A stretch of DNA of 64,000 nt from Distichodus sexfasciatus (taxonomy: Eukaryota; Chordata; Actinopteri; Characiformes; Distichodontidae): assembly GCA_032718565.1 (NCBI GenBank), contig JAVGVS010000004.1:9869072-9933071 (forward strand). The letters run 5' to 3'. How positions within the stretch are numbered: the first letter of the stretch is position 1; each line of letters opens with the position of its first letter. The notes under the pieces are model-generated. The model was not told the origin of the DNA and did no database searches. It was given only the letters and a program-made list of their open reading frames with translations. Of the stretch, positions 1 through 16,266 are shown in pieces. The translations under genes and the position numbers were made by a program.

Positions 1-232
1 GTGGTAAACATGGCCTTGTCCCAACTTTTTTGAGATGTGTTGCTGTCATGAAATTCAGAATGAGTCTATTTTTCATGAAATTGCAAAAATTTTTGGTTTC
101 AACATTTAATGTTTTCTGTGTTCTGTTATGAATAAAATATATATTTATGAGATTTCCATATCATTGCATTCTGTTTTTATTTACAATTTACACAATGTCC
201 CAACTTTTTTGGAACTGGGGTTGTACATTACA
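1..232. mobile_element. End of a DNA transposon, cut by the window edge
   Basis: The stretch ends in a terminal motif (TTTTTTGGAACTGGGGTTGT) that I recognise as the inverted-repeat end of a very common fish DNA transposon. A related CCCAACTTTTTTG motif sits near position 20, so this may be an internally deleted copy or two ends close together. The rest is AT-rich and has no coding potential. The superfamily is not certain. It lies in the part of the doc2 locus downstream of the exons seen here. Confidence 0.6.
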
Positions 233-699
233 GTTCATTAAGATATATTGTGATTTATCAATAATCAATATTGATCTTTTTCAACTGCGAAAAGAAGCTA
301 AACGAACTGCTTCAGTACTTCTTGAAACGTTAATTGTTAGCAAATGCATAAACTCCTCATGACTCATATTTTAACTAGGCTAGTAATATATGCTTATTTA
401 CGTAACAATATTGTTAAACTGTGCCCCTATTAATTTGAATCACTCATGTTCAGGGAAATAATTTAATAATTATACAAGAAGCTGAACTCAGCCCTGTCCC
501 CATCACTAAATTTTACACTGTAAAAACAATTTGAACATTTAGTCATGTTAACATTTTTTTTTTCATTTACTTACTTGGCTTTTTATGTTTAAGAGTGAAT
601 GTGTTAATGTGCATTATAGGAACTATTGAATATGTGCAAAATGTGCAAAATTTAAATAGTAATGTATGGTGGTCCTTTCCAGTAATATTCATCTTACAG

Positions 700-1010
700 A
701 TAGACTATGTTGCCAAAAGTACTGCATGGGACACCCCTCCAAATCACTGAATTAGGTGGTCCAATTGCTTCCATGGCCACAGGTGTATAAAATCAAGCAC
801 CTAGGTATTCAGACTGCTTTAACAAACATACTCATTAGCTCGGTGAATTCCAACGTGGTATTGTGATAGGATGCCACCTGTGCAATAAGTTCATTTGTAA
901 AATTTTCTTGCCACTGAATGTTCCACAGTCAACTATTAGAGGTATTAAACAAAGTGGAAGCAATTGGGAACAATATCTACTCAGCCTAGAAGTGGTAAGC
1001 CATGTAAAAC
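700..1010 (+). mobile_element. Tc1-like transposon fragment (transposase N-terminus)
   Basis: The block matches, from family knowledge, the start of a Tc1/mariner element. It has the leader 'GGTCCAATTGCTTCCATGGC' followed by a decayed helix-turn-helix region that still reads roughly as EFQRGIVIGCHLCNKF and PQSTIRGI. A frame break after that and the absence of the catalytic DDE part make it a dead 5' fragment. It sits in a doc2 intron. Confidence 0.65.
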
Positions 1011-1444
1011 ATTCATTTTAATAGAAGGTTAAGTGACTCACAACCAAATGGAGATGTTTTACAAAGAGTGATACAAAAATAAAACTAGACCTTAAAAATT
1101 GACTTGAAATAATTACTAAAATGCAGCAGTTTAGACTTTTAGTATATGGGGTACATTTAATACATTTATTTTTAAACATAGTCATGGTTACATCTTAATT
1201 AATTAATTTTGTATCTGAAAAAAGGTAGTTAGAATTACATAAACCATTGTTTTAAGTAAATGAAAGAAGTATGATATCATGATTAATTAATCAAAGCGTG
1301 TAGATAAACCAAAATGGGGGCAATGGGAAAAAATAGGTTAACATGTTGAAACGTGGATGAGTTTTTCTCTGTCTCTTTCCCTTTTTCTCCTGAGGCGACT
1401 TAAAAATGTACATAACGCGATCTGACTACCGTGGTTCTGATTTA

Positions 1445-5802
<4,358 letters not shown>

Positions 5803-6102
5803 CTAGCTTGAAAAACAGACAAAAAATAGAACTATATCAGTATAATAGCATTATAATGAAAATATAACAAGTTGTTAATTATTTGTGGGAGGCATGCAAT
5901 GGTCATTATGCAATATTCATGGAATATATAAATGGAAATCACAGTGACATTTAGCACAGAGCAATGCGATTTGACATTTAGTGGGAGAATTGACAATTAG
6001 CATTTATTGGACTAGATTTGTCTCATTAAATTTCATCAGACATTTTCATGAAACTGCACAACAAGAATTCAGAAGTGAATGCAACCAAGTGATTATTAGG
6101 GG

Positions 6103-6330
6103 TGTAACGATACATTAATACATTGATTAAATGATTAATGTGCCCATAGCATTGATCCAATATTAATAGATCTACCAGACATTATGTATTCAACAGGAGG
6201 TCTGTTTTTATTCAAAGAGGCGATATAAACGGCTCTTATTAATCATTGGCTCCTGAATTGAATCGAATGCAAAATTTAAAATAGTTGACTTTGTGATACT
6301 GATAGATGGCGAATCATTATCCACCTCAAC
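6103..6330. mobile_element. hAT-like non-autonomous element remnant
   Basis: It begins 'GGGGTGTAACGATACATTAA', the terminal motif of a family seen many times in this window, and continues with the family-typical 'GGCTCCTGAATTGAAT' internal motif. The far end is too decayed to place. Confidence 0.6.
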
Positions 6331-7692
6331 TTAAACATGTAGCTACAATATTTTGCAAACCCCTCAAAAATTGTGTATCTACAAAAAACAGGTAATTTTT
6401 AGGAGATTAAATTGTCAAATTAGAACAGTTTTGTAACTCACAGTGTAGATGGACTCTTAGCCTTCATTTGCATTCCCATTCCAGCTGTCATTTGTTGTGC
6501 CATGTTAAAGTTTTGTTTATTTATAATTGAGGTTTTTTCTTTTTTTATGCATAGAAAATGATAGCAAAATAAGGAGGGTAAAAAGTGATCTGCCAAAGGT
6601 CACCTTCTTACTGTTATTTATGTAGTTTCATTGTAATGCATTTTATGAGAATTCATTTATAAAATAAGTAACAAATTGCAGGTATTGTCTTTGCAGATGG
6701 GAAGAAAGAATCTGGGGGGTGTAAGTGTATGATATGAAGTTTAGCTTATGCAATGAGTGTTAATAAAACAACATGAGACAAAACACATAAAAGCAGAAAA
6801 CACAGATCAATTAGGATTGTGCAGTATTTCATATTTTTCATGTTACATTGCATACTACTATACAAAAAAGTAATTTTTGTTTTCTATATCAATAGTATAT
6901 GACAGCTTTAACATAGAACAATACAATGTCAATTTATGTCCAAACTTAACAACAGTTATCCAGTTTTGCTTTTCTGTTGGGTTGCAGCAAGTGGAGTTTG
7001 TGATTTTTTACTTTAATCATGCATATGCATGTACATGTATTCGTTTTTTTGCTGCAGTATAATGTATAATGCATCACGTCAGTTCTATTCCAGGCAACAG
7101 GGAATGTAGCAGTAAAACTGTATGTATGAGTGTGTGTGACGCATGGTGAATATTTTTCCATATGATTTACTTCCATTTGATCTATCAGAACGCTTCACCA
7201 GCATTTTTTCTTGCAAAGCTAATGTAGCATTAAAGAGCAGGAAAATGATTTGTTTGCTAACAGTAATCTTCTCTGGACTACAATCTCATCTTGCCAAACC
7301 ATATAAACGACAAAGGGTGTTTGTTTGCCACATCGCGAAATTTATTATGAGACAAGCCATTTCTAAAATGTTTGTTTTGGTTTTCAAAGTTGATAAGTGT
7401 AAAAAAAGCATCAAATATAGTTCAGTCTTAAAGCACTAATTAAGGCTTTATTATCAATTAATTCCTTTGCAAACTTCAAATTATCTCAAATTGAAGATGA
7501 TTACAGTGAATAGTGACAAATTGAAAAGATATTGGTCACAAAGAAATGATGCCTCTGCACCTCAAACAGAAAATGTTAAAAAATAAAGATCAACAAAAGC
7601 AAAGAGATAAGGAAAAGGAAAAGAATTTCCAATATTGGTTTTTACGCTTTTGTTTTTTAGTCCTCATAGTTGACTGACGAGATTTGTACTGT

Positions 7693-7765
7693 ACGGTTCC
7701 TTGCTCATGAGTACCGTAGTGGTACCTTTCCAAGTTGGGGCCTTGAAAAGGCCGAAAGGTCACAG
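7693..7765 (-). mobile_element. Fragment of tRNA-derived SINE (family 1)
   Basis: The core 'CTTGCTCATGAGTACC..AGTGGTACCTTT' matches the better copies at 28557 and 63672. The tRNA head and the tail are missing. Confidence 0.5.
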
Positions 7766-8220
7766 ATCAATAAAATGTAACAATATGAGGGGTATTGTGG
7801 CCATACATTTAAAGTGTGATGGGGAATATAATAACAATGATAATACAATTGTTATTATATTTCCCACCATGTCTTACACATAGCTTACTATCCAAGCAGT
7901 TTTAGGAGGCCAATATGCCAATTTCAGTAAAATGTAACAAATGTTTTGTCAAAATATTGTAGATATTATAGTTACATAGTACATGTGGTGGGAAATATAA
8001 TTTCAGTTTCAGTAAGTACCAATTTGGAGGTTTATAAAGTATTACAATACAATAATCATTATGTTGCAACATATTACAAATGCAGTGAATGGATTTTGAA
8101 AAGTCGCTCAACATTTGCCAAAGTTACAGGCAAAAGTACAGAGAGCCCTGTTTTTGATTCAAGAGTAAGCACTACAACTACGGTTCGTCCTTTTTTCTAA
8201 CATTGTCTGCACGAAAACCC

Positions 8221-8640
8221 TTCCAAGATGAAATGATGAAGCGAGACCGGTGTGTTCTGTCTTCAGGGAGTGTTTTCCTGCACAGTGGAATATGCGACAC
8301 ACGCTTTAGTGCTGGTAACTGACTGCAGTGTTCCGGAGGCATTCGTCTCATCGATAGTGAGAGGAAACTCCGTTAACAGCTTGTCATAGCCGATCTCGGT
8401 CAGCTGGTATAGTGGACACAGCGGACCGGGGCCAAATGGCGTGGCACACAGCGGGGTAAAGATGACCCCAGGAAAGCATCTCGAGCCGAAATGTCGATCC
8501 AAACACTTCTGAGGTGAAGCAGCTCACTGTGGGATCGGGCCGACTGAGCTTGTAGCACGGTAAACAGGAGGTTGATGCAACTCTTCAAAAAGTGTGAAGA
8601 AATATGAAACTCAGAGGTCAACAGAGGATTCAAGTTATTA
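8221..8640 (-). other. GC-richer stretch with coding-like frames, identity unknown
   Basis: On the minus strand three overlapping frames look protein-like in succession. One begins near 8633, and another covers 8502-8263 and includes CFPGVIFTPLCATPFGPGP and YQLTEIGYDKLLTEFPLTID. No single frame covers the whole, there is no clear splice structure, and I do not recognise the protein. It could be a frameshifted processed pseudogene, or a 5' UTR or promoter piece of the minus-strand doc2 gene that lies downstream of it. Confidence 0.25.
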
Positions 8641-8734
8641 TTCTTCTCAACATCACAAGAAAAATGATTTTCGAGCTAGCCACAGGTACAGTAGTTGCAC
8701 TTCTAGTTTAACTACTTTTTAGTAGCATCTTAAT

Positions 8735-9660
8735 AGCAAAGCTATATGTTTTGTAATGATTTTCTTGTGAGTGAGATCACAGCTTACTTTTCTCACGATC
8801 TCGACATGTGTTTTCTCAAGAGCATGAGTTGAAATAAGTAATTTTCTCCAAACCATGAGTTTTTTTTTCCTTTGTGATCTTCACATAACAAGTCATTTTT
8901 TCAAGATCACCAACACTATTGGGTCAGTAACTAACTACAAGTGTAGACACTACTAACTTAACTACTTTTGTCACAAGCTTATCAGTAACAAAGCTACTTT
9001 TAAAATGCTGTAGCTTTAAAAGTAGCTAACCACTTTTTTGCAAATAGAGATGAAACAATGAAACAATGAAAATGACCAGTTATTTTTCCTGTTATCTTGA
9101 CATCTGGGCCAAAAGTCATTTTTTCTTGTGATCAAGGTTACAACATTTTTTTTCTTCATTCATTCATTCATTCATTCATTCATTCATCACCTAAACCACT
9201 AAACCCCTATCAGGGTCACGGGGAACCTTTTATCTTGTTTTCTTGAAATAAATAAACATAATTTTGGTGAAACAAAAATCAACTTTTCTTTATTTTCTCC
9301 TGATTTTTCTCATCTGTGAGAGTACTTATTTTGCTTGTGATCTCAACATAACAATAGTTGTGTTCTCAAGATCGTAAGTCTCATGATCTTGACATAACAA
9401 AAGTGATTTTCTCAAAACCATGAACTATTTTCCCCATGGTCTCATCATAAGGAGCATAATAAAATACATAACAATACATAAATATTTTTGACATAATAAG
9501 GATAGTTTTTGGCATAACAAAATTAGACTTACTTTTCTTGTGATTATTGTTATGTCAAAGTCATGAGAGAAATAACTTGTCATCTCAAAATAATGACTTT
9601 TATTATGTCCAGATCACAAAAAAATGTGTTATCTCAAGATAACAAGAAGAAAAATATCTT
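8735..9660. repeat. Degenerate palindromic minisatellite (CTTGTGATCTCGACATAACA family)
   Basis: Units of roughly 40-50 bp with the consensus 'CTTGTGATCTCGACATAACA' then 'TTTTCTCAAGATCATGAG' recur at about 8760-8910 and 9300-9660, in both orientations. Each unit contains near-palindromes (CTCAAGATAACAAG and TTATGTC..GACATAA). A stretch resembling the hAT-like element near 44.0 kb (core TAACTAACTACAAGTGTAG) and a (TTCA)n run interrupt the array. No gene is present. Confidence 0.6.
9150..9225 (-). mobile_element. (TTCA)n tail and end of tRNA-derived SINE (family 2)
   Basis: A run of ATTCATTCATTC is followed by 'ACCACTAAACCCCTATCAGGGTCAC', which is the reverse complement of the 3' end of the SINE family 2 copies at 33490 and 58650. 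Only the tail end remains. Confidence 0.45.
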
Positions 9661-10198
9661 TGACAAGTGTTTTCTATCGACTCCAATAGGAAACTCTTTG
9701 GGTGTTAGCATAAGCTAGGGCGGCGGGGAAGAAAACACATTTGGAAAAAGTTGAAACCAGTTGGTCTTAAAGCTTATAAGCGTAAAAAATATCTCTGAAA
9801 AAGGCAATTAAAATATCTCAAAAGTCACCTTCAATCTAAAATGTGATCTGGTTTGTCCACCAGGTCATTTGAAGAAAAAATATTTTTCTTGCTCACTGGT
9901 GCAGAGATTAGCTGATTGTGAAAGTGGTATTTTTTGGCTTATTAGAGGCTTCTGGGGAAGGGTGGAGTCACCACAAAGACAGCAGATGGCAGCTAAAAGC
10001 TTGAGTGAAACGACTTTCAGCAAATTACTTGGAGCAGGTATTATCTCATTAAACAAAATGCCACTGAATCGGAACTATAGCCTCAGAGTACCATTTGTCT
10101 CTTGCTCCAGAAGGGGAATCAAACTGAAAAGAGAAAAGATATATCCCTTTTTTTGTTATGGAGAGAACTGTTAGTAAGTCAATATGCCCTTCCAACGA

Positions 10199-10460
10199 CA
10201 AGGGGTGTAAATCCTGTGTTTTATCACGATACAACATTGTATCAATTCAACAGATAATTATTTGCAGCCTACCAATATCACAAAGTCTGCCACAATACGA
10301 TTTCCTTTTGATTCAGTTCATGAACCTGTACTCAATATAAGATATCATATGCTGATTTAACACTGTGATTTACATTTATATCAAATCACCACAAACCAGC
10401 AGAATATAATTTGATGTTCATTTCTGAGCTCAGTTTAAAGTGATGTTACAATGTGGGTGA
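10199..10460. mobile_element. hAT-like non-autonomous element remnant
   Basis: It shares 'GGGGTGTAAATCCTG', 'CCAATATCACAAAGTCTGCC', 'ATATCATATGCTGATTTAAC' and 'TTTCTGAGCTCAG' with copies near 53.3 kb and 61.9 kb. It has no open frame. Confidence 0.55.
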
Positions 10461-10675
10461 TGTCTGTTTGATGTTTTTATTTTGGATTGACATTATCTGA
10501 ATCATGGGCCCAAGGTGCCACATAGAGACTGTCCCTGTAATTAGAAACCAAAAACTGCATAAATGTAAATGTCGAGCCAATGAGGTCATGTACAGTAAAG
10601 CTTATGTCTTGTTCTGGAGTGTGTATATGTCCAGCTCCAAAAATATATTAATATTCCCCTTTAGATTTATAAGTG

Positions 10676-10913
10676 AGTGAGTGATTATTTCATTGTGAAC
10701 ACATCACAGTACAGCACACAGTGCACCACAGCCAAATGTGACCTCTGCATTTGACCCATCCGTGAAGGAACAGTGGGTAGTTTTGACAGTGTATTGGGGG
10801 CACTGCTTGGGGATAGCATATTGCACGAGTGCCTCATTGGTACCTTTACTGGTCCTTTATTTGAAGGGGTGACTTTCTGATTACATGGTCAACTCCCTAA
10901 CCCATGCATCACC
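10676..10913 (-). mobile_element. tRNA-derived SINE (family 1), decayed copy
   Basis: In reverse orientation it contains the family body 'CACAGTGCACCACA', 'CATTTGACCCATCCGTGAAG' and 'GGTACCTTTACTGG', followed by a decayed tRNA-like head at the right end. It is collinear with the better copy at 28557. Confidence 0.65.
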
Positions 10914-11689
10914 AACTGTACCAAACTCACTCAATATTGGATAGCTTATTTACACTGAACTGGTGCCGGTGCCAGTGCTCGGCCAGTCGGGTCTGTGTGA
11001 AAGTGAAAATAGGACTGTTTGAAAAACCAGGAGATAATTATTGCAGAATTTGGTCACAACTTGTTAATTCAGGATCTCGTGTTGTGTGCTGGTGTGTGTG
11101 CACAAAGTAGCAATAAAAAGCGAGTTGCCAGTTGTGAGGGGATTGTTGTCAGGGACCATTTGCCCTCAATTAGCCTGGCCAAAACTGAGGTGAGTGGGGC
11201 AGGAGATAAAGACATTTGTTATTTTCTTACAGATGATAAATCTCCTGCTTGGCATATTGGCTCCACAATTACATGATTGCTAATGCAGAGGGTCATCTGT
11301 GCAAACCATCAGCAATAAAGCATTCATTTATGTATGCATTCATTGCTCTCAGACTACAAAGAAGAAGGATAACAATGCCACAAAGCAGACAGCAACACAT
11401 TTCTGCACTGTTGAAATTTAATATGCGTCGACCCAACAACTCTGTATGCGCTTTGCCAAAAAAATTAATATTGCAAAATTAAATGCATTGCATAACTTGA
11501 GGCTACACTGTATGATCAAAATGTGTACCAAAAGCAGACACCTGACCTTATTATTAAACAAAACCAGAGGCATTTTAAGTGGAGTTGGTCACATTTTGCT
11601 GCTATAACAGTATCCCAAACCACTTCAGGTCTTCTCTTCCAATATCAGAACCTGAACTCAGTACTCCCAAATAAGATGAAGTGTTAAAC

Positions 11690-12330
11690 GTAAGGGTGTA
11701 ACAACACATTGATCTACGTCAATACATTAGTTCAGTGATCAACAAGCCCACATGAAAACATCAATCAGACATCAAACATATAGTCACGTTGCTCAGTATT
11801 AAAAATGCCAAATGATATTTTAGGTGCATTTTTGTGATTTGATATGAATGGAAGTGAATGTGTTAAATCAGCCTTTGATATTGACTATGGTATTGATGTT
11901 TATTGCTGGCTCCTGAATCAAATCAAACTGGAACTATTTTGTTGTCAAATTTGTGTTGTCAATATAGTATAGTATTGTGATGAAACTTATTATTTACTAA
12001 TGATAATACTAATAACATAACACTAAAAATATTTTTTAAATAAATGTTTTCTGAAACTACAACAGATCATTAGAAAAACAATATTATGTAGATTTAATTG
12101 ATGACAATTAAGTGTCTGCTGATATCACGTCTGCCACAATACGATATTGATTCAATTTAATTCAGGGGCCAGTGATCGTTATGAGACAATATAAAATGCT
12201 GCGTTAACACCATGACTTCATATCACCACCATTCATATCAAATCTAACGGTTTTTTTTATTATTTCTGAACTTGTTTAGACATTTAAATGAAAACATTTT
12301 GTCTTTTTATTAAAACCCTTCAACTGACCT
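11690..12330. mobile_element. hAT-like non-autonomous element remnant
   Basis: It starts 'AAGGGTGTAACAACACATTG' and carries the family motifs 'ATCAACAAGCCCA', 'GGCTCCTGAATCAAAT' and 'CTGCCACAATACGATAT'. It closely parallels the copies at 6.1, 15.4, 25.4 and 41.9 kb in motif order. Confidence 0.55.
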
Positions 12331-12359
12331 CCTGTTAAATGAAGGAATTAAATTAATGA

Positions 12360-12840
12360 TTGTTACAGTACATATAGCGTCTGATTGACGGCAAACGGCA
12401 AACCATCCGAACAAACACCACCAGCACTCTTTTCTCTCTCTCGCTGTCTGCCTCGTTCTCTCCGTCACTTCTAATTACACTCATCTTCCCTGCTGTCGCT
12501 TCCCCGGGCTCCTCACACGTACTCATCCTCCCATAATCTCTCCCCCCTTTTTTCTGCTCTCCTTCCGCCTCCGCCGCAACGCTTCCCCGCCGCTTTGATC
12601 CGCTCCCAGTGCTGTTGTTTCTGCATTATCTTACTTTAAGAATGATTTCCAGTCTGTCACCCCGGGGCGAGTCACGCATCAAAAGAAAATTCTTGGAAAG
12701 CGGCATAAAAATGTGTCGTATTAATATATTCATTTGGTTTGTGGAATTGAAATTTGTTCCAGGGGGACTGACGCAATTTATTATTATTATTGCATTCTGG
12801 TTGTAATGGTGAGAAGGAAAAAGCAAAAAGACATCACAAT
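12360..12840. other. Non-repetitive block next to an ATT microsatellite, possible conserved element
   Basis: A pyrimidine-rich, CpG-containing segment (CCTCCGCCGCAACGCTTCCC) leads into 'AATGATTTCCAGTCTGTCAC' and an AT-rich segment with homeodomain-type cores (ATTAATATATTCATTTG). No transposon signature or long frame. It resembles a vertebrate conserved non-coding element upstream of the doc2 gene; this is inference from composition only. Confidence 0.25.
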
Positions 12841-12842
12841 CA

Positions 12843-12843
<1 letters not shown>

Positions 12844-12917
<74 letters not shown>
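12844..12917. repeat. (ATT)n microsatellite
   Basis: About 24 near-perfect ATT units. Confidence 0.97.
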
Positions 12918-13339
12918 CTTCCAATTACTGTTATTATTTACAGTAGTAGTGGGGGTATTGTTCTTCTTGTTGTTATTCATCAGAATATCAAGGCAACTAC
13001 AAATCCCTCTCTGCCAGTACAGTGTGAATTCGATTTAGCTCTTGCATTGTTCATGTAGCACTCAAGTGTCAAACACAAACTGTTATGTTAGTTTAACAGT
13101 TAATTTTTGTTAAACACACATGCTATCTAGTAAAATGTTCCACATTCGAGGTTGAATTCACAACAAATTACCGTCGGACTCTCTTGGGAAATGTCACGGG
13201 GTTTAATCCAGCATTGGAGAATACAATTTTTTAGGAAGCCGTTTCAAGTTTTATGTGTCTATAAAAGTATCATGAAATAAACACCAGGCAAATTCACTTA
13301 ATGCTGGATTGTGAATTACTTAATGTTTTAAACATAATA

Positions 13340-13740
13340 AAGCAGTGATTCTACACATCCACAGTGGATTGGGGCAGAGGCGGCCTGAATAGCGCATACC
13401 CCTGTGATATTTAATTTAGTATATTTTGTGAAATGTGCTATTTTTTAATCTCTCCCTGCATGGTGTTCGTTACCGCCTTCCTCAGGGACGCTCGTTGCCA
13501 GAGTGTGTGCTTTCAAAAATCTTTAAAGTGCAATTCCGGAACAATTAATCATTTTGGCTGGCCCTGAAAACGTAAGCTTTGGAATATCAGTTCAGTTACA
13601 AACCAAAGGGAATAGACAAACTTGGCTATTCCCCAATCCTTCTCTGAGAAAAGTTGGCACTCTGCATTTTCATACATTCTATAAATGATGTGGTGTGGAT
13701 GGTTCGGGTCTCTGCTTTTGAAACGCAATCACTTGTCATG
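13340..13740. other. Non-repetitive block, possible conserved element
   Basis: It contains mixed-composition sequence such as 'GACGCTCGTTGCCAGAGTGT' and 'GGAACAATTAATCATTTTGG' (a homeobox-type TAAT core), with no repeat-family motifs and no open frame. It may be regulatory; untested. Confidence 0.22.
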
Positions 13741-14128
13741 ATTTATGAAGAATTTGTGTTTTTTGGACTTCCGGCAATTTTTTTTTAAACAAAAAGAGGT
13801 GAAGGATGGACTGATGAGGAGTGTAGAAGAAGGACTGAAGAAAGAAAACTCTGGAGGAAGAGAAGAGTGAGAAAGTGAAAGAGAGAGATACAGTTCACAT
13901 GAGCATCCCTCGCTCAAACACGAAAGAAAAGTATTTTTAGTATCAAGAAAGACAAAGCAAAGGATGACGGAAACAGTAGGAACAACAAAGACAAAAATAG
14001 ATGCAGGAAGCAAGAATCTCTGTCTTACTCTCGGCTGAATCCTATGAGCCAAACTTCTCATGAACGGCAGAAAACTGTACTAACAGGTGGGCAGAGGGGA
14101 GAGATGGATGAGGAGAAGCTGTGGAGAT

Positions 14129-14129
<1 letters not shown>

Positions 14130-14182
<53 letters not shown>

Positions 14183-14184
14183 TA

Positions 14185-14222
<38 letters not shown>
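14130..14222. repeat. (AG)n microsatellite
   Basis: A near-pure AG run with short AAAG and TAGG breaks. It is the core of a roughly 600-bp purine-rich stretch on the plus strand (about 13780-14380). Confidence 0.97.
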
Positions 14223-14225
<3 letters not shown>

Positions 14226-14652
14226 TCTTCCTCTAATGGTTATCCAGTTTAAAGTTGTCATCACCATTTCAAAAGGAGAAAAAGAGACAGAATGAACAGA
14301 AGGAAAAAAGAAAATAAAGTGCAGATAAAGGATGAGAGAAAGAGTAGGGTTTGAAATCCAGAAAAAAAGATAGTTAAATGACAGAGAGAGATGAGGGAAG
14401 ACATTCCTTGAGAGAATGTCATGCGGTGACCACGCCTCCTCTCCCTCCTTTTCCCTCCTCCCTCCTTTTTCCTCCTCCCTCCACTTGTTTCTCTCCTCCT
14501 TTCTCTGTAATGTGCCCAAACACTCTTCATCTCTCACACTCCACCATGAGCACTTTAGCACCACTGAATGAGTGCTGGTCTATCTCCTCTTCTATTATTC
14601 CTTGCCTCTCTTTTTTTTACACTCTCTCTCTCAACAGCATATTAACAGCCTT

Positions 14653-14757
14653 TTCTTTCTTTTCTTTTCTTTTCTTTTTTTTTCTTTCTTTTCTTTCTTT
14701 TCTTTCTTTCTTTCTTTCTTTCTTTCTTTTCTTTCTTTCATTGACTTTTTCTTTTTC
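14653..14757. repeat. (TTTC)n microsatellite
   Basis: A TTTC/TTTTC run within a pyrimidine-rich stretch (about 14420-14940) that follows the purine-rich one directly. Confidence 0.95.
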
Positions 14758-15036
14758 TTTGTTTCACTTTCCTCTCTCCCTGAAACCCTGTCTTTTTTTT
14801 CTTGTCACCAACATGGCTATTTCTTTTTTCTCCCTCTGTTCCTCTCTCCTTGACTCTTTCTCTTTTAGTACCAATATATTAATAGCACCCCCATCTCACT
14901 TATTCTCTCTCTCTCTGTCGCTCTCTCTCTCTAATTACAGTAATGACACTTCAGCACTGGTGACAGACTCCTCTGTTAGTTTTCGCGCCACTGGCTTACC
15001 GCTTCTTCTGCGATACTACACACTCTTATCTCATTT

Positions 15037-15048
<12 letters not shown>

Positions 15049-15109
<61 letters not shown>
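15049..15109. repeat. (CA)n microsatellite
   Basis: About 29 uninterrupted CA units, preceded by a short CACATATACA run. Confidence 0.98.
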
Positions 15110-15112
<3 letters not shown>

Positions 15113-15372
15113 CGTTTTATAAGCAGTTTTTCCTCACATAAAAAACCAACTCAACACGACATGACCGGTGTTATTTTTATTAAGGAAAAGTATGGCGCGT
15201 TCGTCATCTGTTTCTTTAGGACTAGATTAACTTGACGAGTTAAAACTAAATGTTTTGATAATACAGCTTGTAGGAAATGTAGATTTGTTTTGGTTAATAA
15301 GGCGAGACAGAACAAAAAAATGTTAATTAGCGAACCGTTGAACATTTAAATGCATCTAGTTTTCTGTCAGTA

Positions 15373-16190
15373 CTATAGGCATGCATAATTCATCAATCTA
15401 CATCAATACATCGCATTCAATGCTTAGGAGAATCAAAATCATTAAGATATCGTAAACATATTGTAACATCAGGTCTATTAAACAAGATGTTTTTTCTTTT
15501 ATTTAAACATTTGGCTGAGCCTAGGAATAAAAAATGCCATATGATATTTCATTGTTTGTAAATTGACATGAATGGAAGTGGAAGTAGGAAAATGATAGAT
15601 TTTTTTTTTTCAAGATTCAAGATTCTTTATTTGTCATGTGCAAGTTATACAGGTACAACATGCAGTGAAATGTATCCTGATCCGCTCTTTTAACTGTGCA
15701 ATAGACAAGGAAAACAAGAGACACAATACAAAACATAAAGACTAACTTAAAATAAGGAGGTTAGTAACAGGACCTAAAAAATAAACTATATATAATACAA
15801 TAAGGAACATAGTTACATGTGCATAGTTTACCCAGTTGTATAATGCTAAGACAGAACCGTGCAATGAAATGATTTTTAAAGTGCCAAGTGCAACTGCAGC
15901 ATTATACGAAAGTAGACAGAGTAGAGCATGTGGATATTGACAGTGAAATGTGGCAGCTAGTATAAAATGATTATCACAGTTGAGGTTTATATAACAGTCA
16001 GACAATATAAAAGTTATCATAAATACTATGAGATATGTATTGGGCAGCAATATGAGGTATGTATTAGCAGCAATATGAGGTATGTATTAGCAGCAGTAAT
16101 ACCAGAACTGAGATATTGTCTAATAGATTGCTGGCTCCTGAACTAAATGCAATCAAAATTGTATCATAGCAGAGTTTGTGATGTTGGCAT
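15373..16190. mobile_element. hAT-like remnant split by a LINE-tail-like insertion
   Basis: The left part has the family motif 'CATCAATCTACATCAATACATC' and the right part resumes with 'GGCTCCTGAACTAAATGCAAT' near 16130. The middle (from 15606) is a separate repeat also found at 24151. This is a nested insertion. Confidence 0.5.
15606..15850. repeat. Dispersed repeat beginning TTCAAGATTCAAGATTC, copy 1
   Basis: It matches the block at 24151-24400 almost base for base: 'GATTCTTTATTTGTCA', 'GTGCAAGTTATACAGGTAC', 'TGATCCGCTCTTTTAACTG'. The short repeated CAAGATT at one end resembles the tail repeat of a truncated LINE; this assignment is inference. Confidence 0.65.
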
Positions 16191-16266
16191 AAAAAATATG
16201 GATTTGTATACTTTTATCATAACATTTTACGAACATGAATTTGCTTACAGCACAAATATTATGTAT

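Noticed and set aside
9869..10174. 101-codon plus-strand frame
   Set aside because: No recognised family and no flanking exons; runs into a hAT-like remnant.
12734..13038. Poly-leucine and poly-isoleucine frames
   Set aside because: They arise from the (ATT)n microsatellite in different frames.
14058..15112. Long open frames (168 aa minus, 244 aa plus)
   Set aside because: They consist of Ser/Leu/Phe, Glu/Arg or Thr/His runs produced by (AG)n, (TTTC)n and (CA)n microsatellites.
15742..16050. 102-codon minus-strand frame
   Set aside because: Lies in a dispersed repeat and has no domain.
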